Below, piece after piece: positions 6,995 through 14,845 of a stretch of DNA of 64,000 bases (position 1 is the first letter of the stretch; each line of letters starts with the position of its first letter). Under the pieces are notes generated by a model, which saw only the letters and a list, made by a program, of their open reading frames with translations, was not told the DNA's origin and did no database searches. The stretch is from Chryseobacterium salipaludis. Its GTDB lineage: Bacteria > Bacteroidota > Bacteroidia > Flavobacteriales > Weeksellaceae. The position numbers were made by a program, and so were the translations under genes. The stretch spans positions 248,001 through 312,000 of the forward strand of contig NZ_JALHKS010000002.1 in the NCBI RefSeq assembly GCF_022968825.1, in the 5' to 3' direction.

Positions 6995-8368
6995 TTATAA
7001 ATCTGCATATACCGCTCGCACGAAATCTTCCAGCCCCGGATCGCGGGCACCCATCAGCAGGAAAACGGTATTTTCTTTCAGGTGCGGACGAATCTGGCTT
7101 AATAATTCTTCGCGGTTTTCCACAAAGAACGCCTTTTTGCCAGTTTCGCGAATGCCTTCGGTTAGTTCCTGTGCAGAAATGTCCTTGGTGGCAGTGCCGC
7201 CGGCGTAATAGATTTCGCTCATCCAGATTTCATCTTCCGCCCGCAGTACTTTGGCAATTTCAGAAATAAAATCCGGTTTCAGAAATCGTGTCGGCTTATA
7301 ACCGTGTGGCTGAAACCAAGCGACTACTTTCGGTGCCAGTGGCTGACAGGCCTGGATTGAAGCGGCGCACTTGGCAGGATTGTGGGCATAATCATCGATC
7401 ACGGTAACGCCATTCTTGCTGCCGAGAATCTGATGGCGGCGGTAAATTCCTTCATACTGCGCTAAACTCTGCGCACAGGTTTCCAGTGAAATCCCAATCT
7501 GATGGGCGACGGCCACAGCAGCTGCCGCATTTTCAGCCGAATGGCGACCCAAAGAGGTCATCGTGAAATTTTGGTTTTTAAGGGTAAAGCTTACTATAAA
7601 ACCAATTTGCCTGAAGTTTTCAACGCTGTATCCTGCCTCGGTTTCAAAGCCGAAATCGTATTGTTTGTCAACAGACAGTTGTTTTGCTAAGCTGTTCGAC
7701 TGATTTGTAATAAACAACCCTTTTGTGTGGGAACGGAAAGTAGTAAACAGTTCTATCAGTTCCTCAATCTCCTGATGATCTTTATCAATATTAAGCAGCA
7801 AGCCGATTTCAGGCTTGTATTGTACCACGGAGCCATCGCTTTCGTCTGCTTCGATAATCAGCCAGTGACCGGTGCCAACGGCTGCATTTCCTATCTTATC
7901 TTGTTTAATTAAAGTCGTGAGGCCCGCTCCTGAGATAATGCTTGGGTGGTAATCGGCGTCCAGAAGAATCTGATACAGCATCGCCGCCGTTGTTGATTTT
8001 CCGGAAGTTCCGGCAACCGCGATGGTTTTTTTGCTGCGTGAAATAAGGGCCAGCAATTCGCTGCGGCGCAACACCGGAATGCCAAGCTCTTTAGCTTTCT
8101 TCACATCCGGAATATGGTCTTCAATCGCAGTGGACACAATAACCAGATCCGTTTCAGGTGTAACACCAATGCCGTCCTGCGGATAACAGGAAATATTTTG
8201 AGCTTCGAGCTGGCGGCGGATTTTTGCAGAAGCAGGATTTTCAAAATAACGGTCGCTGCCGGCCACAGTTTTTCCGGTTCCGCTCAGGTATTGTGCCAAG
8301 GCACTCATGCCGGAGCCGGCGACACCGATGAAGAAGACGCGGTGAAAATCGTTGATATCGTTGATCAT
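6995..8368 (-). CDS. Mur ligase family protein, MurC/Mpl-like
   Basis: 457 residues with the three-domain Mur ligase layout: an N-terminal Rossmann-like domain (VFFIGVAGSGMSALAQYL), the ATP-binding domain with P-loop GTSGKST at residues 120-126 and EADESDGS, and a C-terminal domain with YRRHQILGS and DDYAHNPAK. These are signatures of UDP-N-acetylmuramate:L-alanine ligases (MurC) and of the recycling ligase Mpl. It is not in a division/cell-wall cluster, so it is probably a paralogue; its exact substrate cannot be read from the sequence. The start is the ATG at 8368; one codon upstream is TTG. The preceding gene ends 9 nt upstream. Confidence 0.8.
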   Translation of the reverse strand: MINDINDFHRVFFIGVAGSGMSALAQYLSGTGKTVAGSDRYFENPASAKIRRQLEAQNISCYPQDGIGVTPETDLVIVSTAIEDHIPDVKKAKELGIPVLRRSELLALISRSKKTIAVAGTSGKSTTAAMLYQILLDADYHPSIISGAGLTTLIKQDKIGNAAVGTGHWLIIEADESDGSVVQYKPEIGLLLNIDKDHQEIEELIELFTTFRSHTKGLFITNQSNSLAKQLSVDKQYDFGFETEAGYSVENFRQIGFIVSFTLKNQNFTMTSLGRHSAENAAAAVAVAHQIGISLETCAQSLAQYEGIYRRHQILGSKNGVTVIDDYAHNPAKCAASIQACQPLAPKVVAWFQPHGYKPTRFLKPDFISEIAKVLRAEDEIWMSEIYYAGGTATKDISAQELTEGIRETGKKAFFVENREELLSQIRPHLKENTVFLLMGARDPGLEDFVRAVYADL

Positions 8369-8377
8369 CAAAGGAAT

Positions 8378-9127
8378 TTACATGAATTTATTTTCGACCA
8401 GGCTCCAGAGCCGCTGGGCGTACTCATCCGCTTTTTTCCAGTTTCTGTCGTGGTAAAGGTCGCTTAAGTATTGTTTGGCTTCCTGCATGGTATCGAAACT
8501 GTTCAACTGCGCAATGGTGTTTCTCAGCTCTTCTTCATTTCCCTGAAAAAGACTTTTGGTGAAAGCTACTTTATCATTCAGATCCAGGCGGAACTCAGGT
8601 TTTTTTCTGGTCTCCGGTACCGGATGTTCTGCTGGTTGCTGAACAGGAAGATCGGCAACTGATTCGGGAAGCGGTGTTGTTTTTAAAGCTTTAATAGAAG
8701 GTAAGCGGAATTTTTTCTCACCAGCCGGAGCTGTTTCATAATGAATATCTGCTGTGTTGGTCTCTTCAGATGCAGTTGATTGAAAACTGACCGGCTGTAA
8801 ATCAGTTTCGGACTGCATTTCTACTTCTTCGTGAGAAGGAACCAAGGTTTCTGGTTCAGGCTGGTCCAAGGTAACCTCTACGCGCGGAAGGGGAACCCGC
8901 TGTGGCTCATCCGGCAACGGAGCTGCTTCCTGCGCCGGTGCTTCGGGTTGCGTAAAGTATTCCGGATAGGCAGCATTGAACTTGAGAAAAGCAATATTTT
9001 CAGTCGCTTTATCGAGGAGATTTTGCAGCGCCATCAGCTCATCTGCATTTTGTGTTTCGCCCAGTTTCACAAAGATATTCCGGGTCTGGAAAAATAATTT
9101 TTCCTGCAGCTGCCGTAGGTCTTGCAT
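8378..9127 (-). CDS. Hypothetical protein with acidic/proline-rich linker
   Basis: 249 residues that I do not recognise. A helical N-terminal part (residues 1-60, QLQEKLFFQTRNIFVKLGETQ) is followed by a long low-complexity stretch rich in Pro, Glu and Gln, and then a compact C-terminal helical part (about 180-249) with KVAFTKSLFQGNEEELRNTI, AKQYLSDLYHDRNW and YAQRLWSLVENKF. No signal peptide or membrane segment is visible, so it is probably cytoplasmic. It ends just before the Mur ligase gene, with which it is probably cotranscribed, and it is divergent from tdk. The C-terminal part reads like a domain shared with other flavobacterial hypotheticals, but I cannot name it. Confidence 0.75.
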   Translation of the reverse strand: MQDLRQLQEKLFFQTRNIFVKLGETQNADELMALQNLLDKATENIAFLKFNAAYPEYFTQPEAPAQEAAPLPDEPQRVPLPRVEVTLDQPEPETLVPSHEEVEMQSETDLQPVSFQSTASEETNTADIHYETAPAGEKKFRLPSIKALKTTPLPESVADLPVQQPAEHPVPETRKKPEFRLDLNDKVAFTKSLFQGNEEELRNTIAQLNSFDTMQEAKQYLSDLYHDRNWKKADEYAQRLWSLVENKFM

Positions 9128-9150
9128 ATCAACTTCTTATTAAAATTACG

Positions 9151-9158
9151 TAATTTTG
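9151..9158 (+). promoter_or_regulatory. TAnnTTTG box, probable promoter of the tdk operon
   Basis: TAATTTTG, 29 nt before the tdk ATG, in the 60-nt gap between divergent genes. Confidence 0.6.
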
Positions 9159-9187
9159 CCCTTCAAAACTTACGGCTAAATTAACAA

Positions 9188-9778
9188 ATGTTTTTAGAAA
9201 ATACAATTAACCACGCGAAACAGAGTGGCTGGATGGAGGTGATTTGTGGTTCCATGTTTTCAGGAAAAACGGAAGAGCTGATCCGCCGTTTGCGACGCGC
9301 GGAAATGGCCGGACAGCATGTGGAAATCTTTAAACCCAAACTCGATAACCGCTATGCCGATGAAGAAGTGGTTTCCCACAATCAAAACAAGATTCGCAGC
9401 ACCCCGGTAGATTCCCCGAGTGAAATTTTATTGCTGGGCTCTACCTGCGATGTGGTGGGGATTGATGAGGCCCAGTTTTTCGATGAAAGTATTGTGGAGG
9501 TAGCCAACCAACTGGCGAATAACGGCATCCGTGTGGTGATTGCAGGCTTAGACATGGATTTTATGGGAAGACCCTTTGGCCCGATGCCCTACCTGATGGC
9601 TACAGCGGAATATGTCACCAAAGTGCATGCAATCTGTAAGCGGACCGGTAACCTGGCCAACCATTCGATGCGCACCACCACCAATAAAGATCTGGTGCAG
9701 ATTGGCGAAACAGAAAGTTATGAAGCCGTGAGCCGCAAGGTCTTCAATGATGAATTCCTCAGCAAACAACCTTTATGA
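9188..9778 (+). CDS. tdk: Thymidine kinase (type II)
   Basis: A 196-residue type II thymidine kinase that phosphorylates thymidine in the salvage pathway. The P-loop is GSMFSGKT, the Walker B-like segment is VVGIDEAQFFD, and the substrate loop contains AGLDMDFMGRPFGPMP. The lasso region normally carries a zinc site of paired Cys; here only one Cys remains (HAICKRTGNLANHS) and the second CxxC is absent, which I believe is usual in flavobacterial relatives. The last 4 nt overlap murF-alr (ATGA), so translation is probably coupled. Confidence 0.93.
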   Translation: MFLENTINHAKQSGWMEVICGSMFSGKTEELIRRLRRAEMAGQHVEIFKPKLDNRYADEEVVSHNQNKIRSTPVDSPSEILLLGSTCDVVGIDEAQFFDESIVEVANQLANNGIRVVIAGLDMDFMGRPFGPMPYLMATAEYVTKVHAICKRTGNLANHSMRTTTNKDLVQIGETESYEAVSRKVFNDEFLSKQPL

Positions 9779-12219
9779 ATTATACGGCAGGAGAAATCGC
9801 AAAAATAACCGGCGCTGAACTAATCGGTAAGCCTCATGTTCCGGTGCGCCACATTGCTTTCGACAGCCGGAATATCTATGCCGTTAAAAAAGCTGCCTTC
9901 GCGGCCCTGAGTACAGATAAGAATTCAGGTGAAAAATATATAGGTTCGGTTATCGAAAAAGGCGTGCAGGTCATCATCAGTACGAAAGTGATCGAACAAT
10001 ATCACGATGTTACGTGGATTATTACCGATAATGTTCTGAATCTCTTGCAGATGCTCGCGCATTTTCACGTGAAACATTCCCAGATAAAAACAATTGGGAT
10101 TACAGGCAGTAATGGCAAAACAATCCTGAAGGAATGGTTGTATCAATGTCTTTCTCCGTTGTTTCACACGGTTAAAAGTCCGAAGAGTTTTAATTCACAA
10201 TTGGGCCTGCCCTTGTCTTTGCTTAATATCAATGAAGATCATCAGCTCGGAATTTTTGAAGCCGGAATTTCCAAGCCAGGTGAAATGGATATTTTAAGTT
10301 CCATTTTTTCACCTGAGATTGGGGTATTTACGCATATCGGCACCGCGCATGAAGTGAATTTTAAAGATACGCAGCAACTCATCAGCGAAAAGCTGAAATT
10401 GTTTCGCGATTCGGAAGTGATTATTTACAATGCAAGTCATCCGGAAGTCCGCTCGCAGATTCAAAACACGTATCCGGACAAAAGACGTATTGGTTTTGGC
10501 CTGGAAGCGGGACAGGATATTTATATTAAAAATAACTGGCGCGACCGGTCGCAGGAAGTGACTGTTGTTTATAAAGAAGAGGAAATTTCCGTACCGGTGC
10601 ATCAGCGCGATGAAGCGACGCTTTCCAATATGTTGTGCCTGATCGCTGTGCTGAAGGAATTTCAACTGACCAACGAGGAAATTGTTGCTAAAATCAATGC
10701 CCTGCGCGCAGTGGAAATGCGGCTGGAAAGTGTGGTGGGCGTGCGCAATAATCTTATCATCAATGATTCCTACAACCTAGATCTCGACTCGCTGAAAATC
10801 GCTTTTCAAAATGTCCAGGAATATAACCGTGATAAGAAGACTTTAATCGTGACCGACTTTATTGAAGGCCGCGATGAGGAGGAGCTGTACCGCGAAGTAG
10901 CGGAACTGACCAACGAGCAGCAGTTTGATTCGGTATTCCTCGTGGGAGAAAATATTACGAAACTGGAAAAACTGTTTAATGCGGATGTTTTTACGTTCAC
11001 GGATACAGAAGCCCTGCTGACCAGTGGAGAGATACAGCAGCTGGAAAACCGGCTTATTTTGCTGAAGGGCGCACGCCGTTTCGGGATAGACCGCGTGAAA
11101 ACACAGCTGGAATTACAAAAGCATGATACGGTGCTGGAAGTGAATCTCAATGCGATTCTTCATAACATCAATATTCATAAAAGCCTGCTGAAACCGGAAA
11201 CCAAAATGATGGCGATGGTAAAAGCTTTTTCATACGGCCTGGGCGGTTATGAGATTGCAGAATTCCTGCAGCATCATCACATTGATTATCTTGGCGTTGC
11301 CTTTGCCGATGAGGGCGTGGATTTACGCAAAAACGGCGTTACGGTACCGGTGATTGTGATGAACCCTGAGCAGCACAGTTACCAGACGATTATTGACTAC
11401 AATCTGGAGCCGGAAATTTACAGTTTCCGTGTGCTCGAGTTCTTTTATGAAAAACTGCAGCAAAACGGATTTTCGGAGCCCTACCCGATCCATCTGAAAC
11501 TGGAAACGGGCATGAACCGGTTGGGTTTCAAACCGGAGGAATTACCGGAATTGCTGCAATTGCTTGCTACTATGAATGTGCGCGTGAAATCGGTTTTCAG
11601 CCATCTTTCTTCGGCAGATGATCCTGCAGAAAAAGAATACTCGCGTGAGCAGATTTCTATCTTTAAAAACAGTGCAGAAACGGTTGCAAAAGGGTTGGGA
11701 TATCAGCCGCTGCGACATATCCTGAATTCTGCAGGAATTGTGCATTTTCCCGGAGCGCAGTTTGAAATGGTGAGGATCGGCATCGGGATGATTGGTATTT
11801 CCCCGGAAGCAGCACTGCAGAAAAAATTGAAAGGTGCCGTTCGTTTTAAAACCGTTATCTCCCAGATTTCTACTGTGAAAGCAGGCGAATCGATTGGATA
11901 TAACCGGCGTTTCCGTGCAGAAAAAAATACGCGTATTGCCACGATTCCCGTTGGCTACGCCGATGGTATTCCAAGGCTGCTCAGTAACGGTGTGGGAAAA
12001 GTAGGCATCGGCGGTCAGCTCTTTCCTATCGTAGGGAATGTGTGCATGGATATGCTGATGGTCGATATTCAAAATGCACCGGCCAAGGAAGGAGATGAAG
12101 TAATCCTATTCAACAGTTCCCCTACCCTGCAGGAATTTGCAGTATATTGCAATACAATTCCTTATGAGGTGCTGACCTCAGTTTCGCGCCGCGTGAAACG
12201 GATTTACATTAAAGATTAA
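9775..12219 (+). CDS. murF-alr: Bifunctional UDP-MurNAc-tripeptide:D-Ala-D-Ala ligase / alanine racemase
   Basis: An 814-residue fusion of two consecutive cell-wall enzymes. Residues 1 to about 445 are a MurF ligase with P-loop GSNGKT at 111-116, the family EAGISKPGEM motif and a C-terminal domain containing NDSYNLDLDS. From about 452 an alanine racemase begins (LEVNLNAILHNI), with the PLP-binding Lys near 483 (MAMVKAFSYG) and the catalytic Tyr near 708 (SIGYNRRF), then TIPVGYADG. The fusion is known in Bacteroidota: one part makes the D-alanine chemistry used by the other. The gene overlaps tdk by 4 nt and abuts the next gene with no gap. A parS-like sequence is embedded in codons 96-101. 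Confidence 0.95.
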   Translation: MNYTAGEIAKITGAELIGKPHVPVRHIAFDSRNIYAVKKAAFAALSTDKNSGEKYIGSVIEKGVQVIISTKVIEQYHDVTWIITDNVLNLLQMLAHFHVKHSQIKTIGITGSNGKTILKEWLYQCLSPLFHTVKSPKSFNSQLGLPLSLLNINEDHQLGIFEAGISKPGEMDILSSIFSPEIGVFTHIGTAHEVNFKDTQQLISEKLKLFRDSEVIIYNASHPEVRSQIQNTYPDKRRIGFGLEAGQDIYIKNNWRDRSQEVTVVYKEEEISVPVHQRDEATLSNMLCLIAVLKEFQLTNEEIVAKINALRAVEMRLESVVGVRNNLIINDSYNLDLDSLKIAFQNVQEYNRDKKTLIVTDFIEGRDEEELYREVAELTNEQQFDSVFLVGENITKLEKLFNADVFTFTDTEALLTSGEIQQLENRLILLKGARRFGIDRVKTQLELQKHDTVLEVNLNAILHNINIHKSLLKPETKMMAMVKAFSYGLGGYEIAEFLQHHHIDYLGVAFADEGVDLRKNGVTVPVIVMNPEQHSYQTIIDYNLEPEIYSFRVLEFFYEKLQQNGFSEPYPIHLKLETGMNRLGFKPEELPELLQLLATMNVRVKSVFSHLSSADDPAEKEYSREQISIFKNSAETVAKGLGYQPLRHILNSAGIVHFPGAQFEMVRIGIGMIGISPEAALQKKLKGAVRFKTVISQISTVKAGESIGYNRRFRAEKNTRIATIPVGYADGIPRLLSNGVGKVGIGGQLFPIVGNVCMDMLMVDIQNAPAKEGDEVILFNSSPTLQEFAVYCNTIPYEVLTSVSRRVKRIYIKD
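10061..10076. other. parS-like site inside murF-alr (14/16)
   Basis: ATTTTCACGTGAAACA differs from TGTTTCACGTGAAACA only at the first two positions. In the protein it encodes part of AHFHVKH. Confidence 0.5.
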
Positions 12220-14382
12220 ATGAAAAAAAATATTCTGCTCTTTCTGCTGTTACTTTCTCTGAGTACTACTGCTCAGGTTCGCGAGGGCTTCCGAATTCCG
12301 CCGAATCCGAAAATTGGTTTATCACTTTCCGGCGGTGGTGCCAAGGGTTTTGCACACGTAGGAGCGCTGAAAGTACTGGATTCCCTGGGTGTAAAAATAG
12401 ACTACATTTCAGGTACCAGCATGGGCGCCATCGTAGGTGGATTGTATGCTTCCGGCTACACGGCGAAAGAGATCGAGCAGATCGTGATGGATACTGACTT
12501 CTACTCGATTATCGCCAATGAAAAGACACGTCAGGAAGCTTCCTTTTTTAATAAATCGGTGGATAAATATATCCTGACCATTCCGGTGAAAAACGGAAAA
12601 GTAAATGTGCTGCCGAAAGCGATTTCCACGGGGCAAAAGAATATCTATCTGCTCAAGGAATTATTTAAAAATGTTTCTACGGTTACCGATTTTTCCAGGC
12701 TGCCGATTCCTTTTATGTGTATTGCCACCAATCTCGAGAGTGGTGAAATGAAAATTTTTGAAGAAGGCGATCTCGTGAGTTCAATTATGGCGAGTTCTGC
12801 CTTTCCATCCTTAATGGATCCGGTTAAAATTGGTGATTCATTGTACATTGACGGTGCGATGACGATCAATTATCCGTCTAAACCACTGAAAGATAAAGGA
12901 ATTGATGTGGTGATTGGAATAGATCTGAGCCAGGGATTGGCGGACCGCAAAAACCTGCAGTCAGCGATTTCAATTTTAAACCAGGTAATCGATTTCGGGA
13001 TTCAGAGGGAAACTAAAAATCAATATCAATACACCGATATCAATATTCATCCGGAGCTGACGGGCAGCAGCGCCACGAGCTACGATTCGAAACGCGCCAT
13101 TCTGGATTCCGGCTACAGCGAAACAAAGAAATATGCTGATGTGCTTTCCCGCTTTCCCAAAAGAAAGATCAGCGAACTGCGCGCGCCGGTGAATAATGTG
13201 TATTCAAATGTATATAAGATTGACAGTCTGTCGGTTATCAATAATAATATCTTCAGTAAAAATTATATTCAAGGGAAGATTAACCTCACCATTCCGTCCC
13301 TTCAAACGTACACGGCCGTCAATACAATGATTGATAAACTGTACGCTACGAATAATTACCGGCTGATTACCTACGATATTATTCAGGAAAAAGGTCACAA
13401 CATTTTGCAGCTGGATGTTACCGAAGATGATACCCGGTTGTTTTTGAAATTTGGCTTGCATTACGATGAAATTTTTAAAACGGGTCTGTTATTCAATGCC
13501 ACGGCCCGTCGGCTGCTCTTTCAAAACAGTACCGTCTCGCTGGATTTGGTAGTGGGTGACAAGCCGCGGTATTACTTTAATTATTTTATTGATAATGGTT
13601 TTATCCCTGGTTTCGGTTTATACAGTTCCGGTATGTCGCTGGACCTGAAAGACACCTTTGGGAATACGGCAGACACCTGGCACTGGCTGCGGAACGAAGC
13701 TTTCCTGCAGTCTACCTGGCGCGAGAAGTTCGCCATTGGAGGTGGTGTAAGCCATGATTATTTTGAACACAGAATTGCGGGTGAAAGTTCCTACACGGAT
13801 CCGGTTAATTTCTTTAACCCCTACTTGTTTATTAAAACGGATACCCAGAATGACCGCGGATTTCCGACCAGAGGTTTCCTTTTGAACGCGGAAGGAAAAT
13901 ATATTGATGTAGCGAGCCATCATGAGGAAGGAAAGGTCCTTCAGCTTAAATTAAATGCGCAGGCAAATTTTCTGGTGAACAGCTGGCTTACGTATCGGTT
14001 AGGAATGTTTGGCGGTATTACCTTAGGCGATGATCTGCCTTTGTACTACGCCTATAGACTGGGCGGTATTTTCGAGCAGAATCTGGGAAATTTTGTAAAG
14101 TTTCCGGGATATGAGTTTGGGGAAAGCAGTGCGGCCAATCTGCTGGTGACGAGCAGTACAGCGCAGTTCTATGTATATAAAAATTACTTCGCCGATGCCG
14201 GCGTGCACATTGCGAACCTTTTTGATGATATTAAAGTGGATAACGTGCTGCATATCTCGCATTCTTCTGTTTCGGCAGGTGCAGGGTACAAGTCACCATT
14301 TGGTCAGATTAAATTAAATTACAGTCATTCCCTGCGCCATCACAAAGGAATTTTCAGCGTGGTGATGGGTCATTGGTTTTAA
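12220..14382 (+). CDS. Patatin-like phospholipase with C-terminal outer-membrane barrel
   Basis: 720 residues with a signal peptide (MKKNILLFLLLLSLSTTAQ). The patatin domain has the oxyanion motif GGGAKGFAHVG (about 38-48), the nucleophile Ser67 in GTSMG and the catalytic Asp near 211 in DGAM. After about residue 310 comes a POTRA-like segment and then a long beta-rich region ending in VVMGHWF, with the terminal aromatic residue of outer-membrane barrels. This is the layout of PlpD-type (type Vd) autotransporters, common in Bacteroidota. It may be a surface-exposed or periplasmic lipase; the substrate is unknown. It starts directly after murF-alr. Confidence 0.88.
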   Translation: MKKNILLFLLLLSLSTTAQVREGFRIPPNPKIGLSLSGGGAKGFAHVGALKVLDSLGVKIDYISGTSMGAIVGGLYASGYTAKEIEQIVMDTDFYSIIANEKTRQEASFFNKSVDKYILTIPVKNGKVNVLPKAISTGQKNIYLLKELFKNVSTVTDFSRLPIPFMCIATNLESGEMKIFEEGDLVSSIMASSAFPSLMDPVKIGDSLYIDGAMTINYPSKPLKDKGIDVVIGIDLSQGLADRKNLQSAISILNQVIDFGIQRETKNQYQYTDINIHPELTGSSATSYDSKRAILDSGYSETKKYADVLSRFPKRKISELRAPVNNVYSNVYKIDSLSVINNNIFSKNYIQGKINLTIPSLQTYTAVNTMIDKLYATNNYRLITYDIIQEKGHNILQLDVTEDDTRLFLKFGLHYDEIFKTGLLFNATARRLLFQNSTVSLDLVVGDKPRYYFNYFIDNGFIPGFGLYSSGMSLDLKDTFGNTADTWHWLRNEAFLQSTWREKFAIGGGVSHDYFEHRIAGESSYTDPVNFFNPYLFIKTDTQNDRGFPTRGFLLNAEGKYIDVASHHEEGKVLQLKLNAQANFLVNSWLTYRLGMFGGITLGDDLPLYYAYRLGGIFEQNLGNFVKFPGYEFGESSAANLLVTSSTAQFYVYKNYFADAGVHIANLFDDIKVDNVLHISHSSVSAGAGYKSPFGQIKLNYSHSLRHHKGIFSVVMGHWF

Positions 14383-14385
14383 AAT

Positions 14386-14799
14386 ATGAGTATAGAATTT
14401 CATTTTGAAGATGTTGCTGAGTTTCCAGTTACTACTGAAACGATTTCCTGGCTGGAAAATCTTCTGCGAAACGAAGAAAAGAAAACAGGAAAGATTGTGT
14501 ATATCTTTTGTTCTGATGAGTATTTACTGGAGGTGAACCGCCAATACTTAAATCATGATTACTACACAGACATTATCACTTTCGACTATGTGAAGGGCAA
14601 AACTGTTTCAGGTGATATTTTCGTATCTTTGCCGCGCATTTTTGATAATGCAGAAATGCATAATACGTCAACTGATAAGGAGTTACATCGCGTTCTGGCA
14701 CACGGACTTTTGCATCTTTCGGGATATAGAGATAAAAGCGAAGAGGAGCAGATTATCATGCGAGGTAAGGAGGATTTTTATCTTGCGAAGCGAACCTGA
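14386..14799 (+). CDS. ybeY: Endoribonuclease YbeY, rRNA maturation
   Basis: 137 residues of the UPF0054/YbeY family of metal-dependent endoribonucleases acting in 16S rRNA 3'-end maturation and ribosome quality control. The zinc motif is HGLLHLSGYRD: His106 and His110 are present, while the third ligand position (116) is Asp, where E. coli has His. I believe this Asp is usual in Bacteroidota, so it need not mean loss of function. TDIITFDY upstream is the other family signature. It follows the patatin gene by 3 nt. Confidence 0.92.
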   Translation: MSIEFHFEDVAEFPVTTETISWLENLLRNEEKKTGKIVYIFCSDEYLLEVNRQYLNHDYYTDIITFDYVKGKTVSGDIFVSLPRIFDNAEMHNTSTDKELHRVLAHGLLHLSGYRDKSEEEQIIMRGKEDFYLAKRT

Positions 14800-14817
14800 G
14801 GGTTTTCTTTACCTTAC

Positions 14818-14833
14818 AGTTTCACGTGAAACA
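14818..14833. other. parS site (15/16) just upstream of mnmG
   Basis: AGTTTCACGTGAAACA, matching the ParB consensus except for the first base; the inner 14-mer (14819-14832) is a perfect palindrome. It lies 12 nt before the mnmG ATG in the 46-nt gap after ybeY. Confidence 0.8.
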
Positions 14834-14845
14834 AATTAGATTTTT

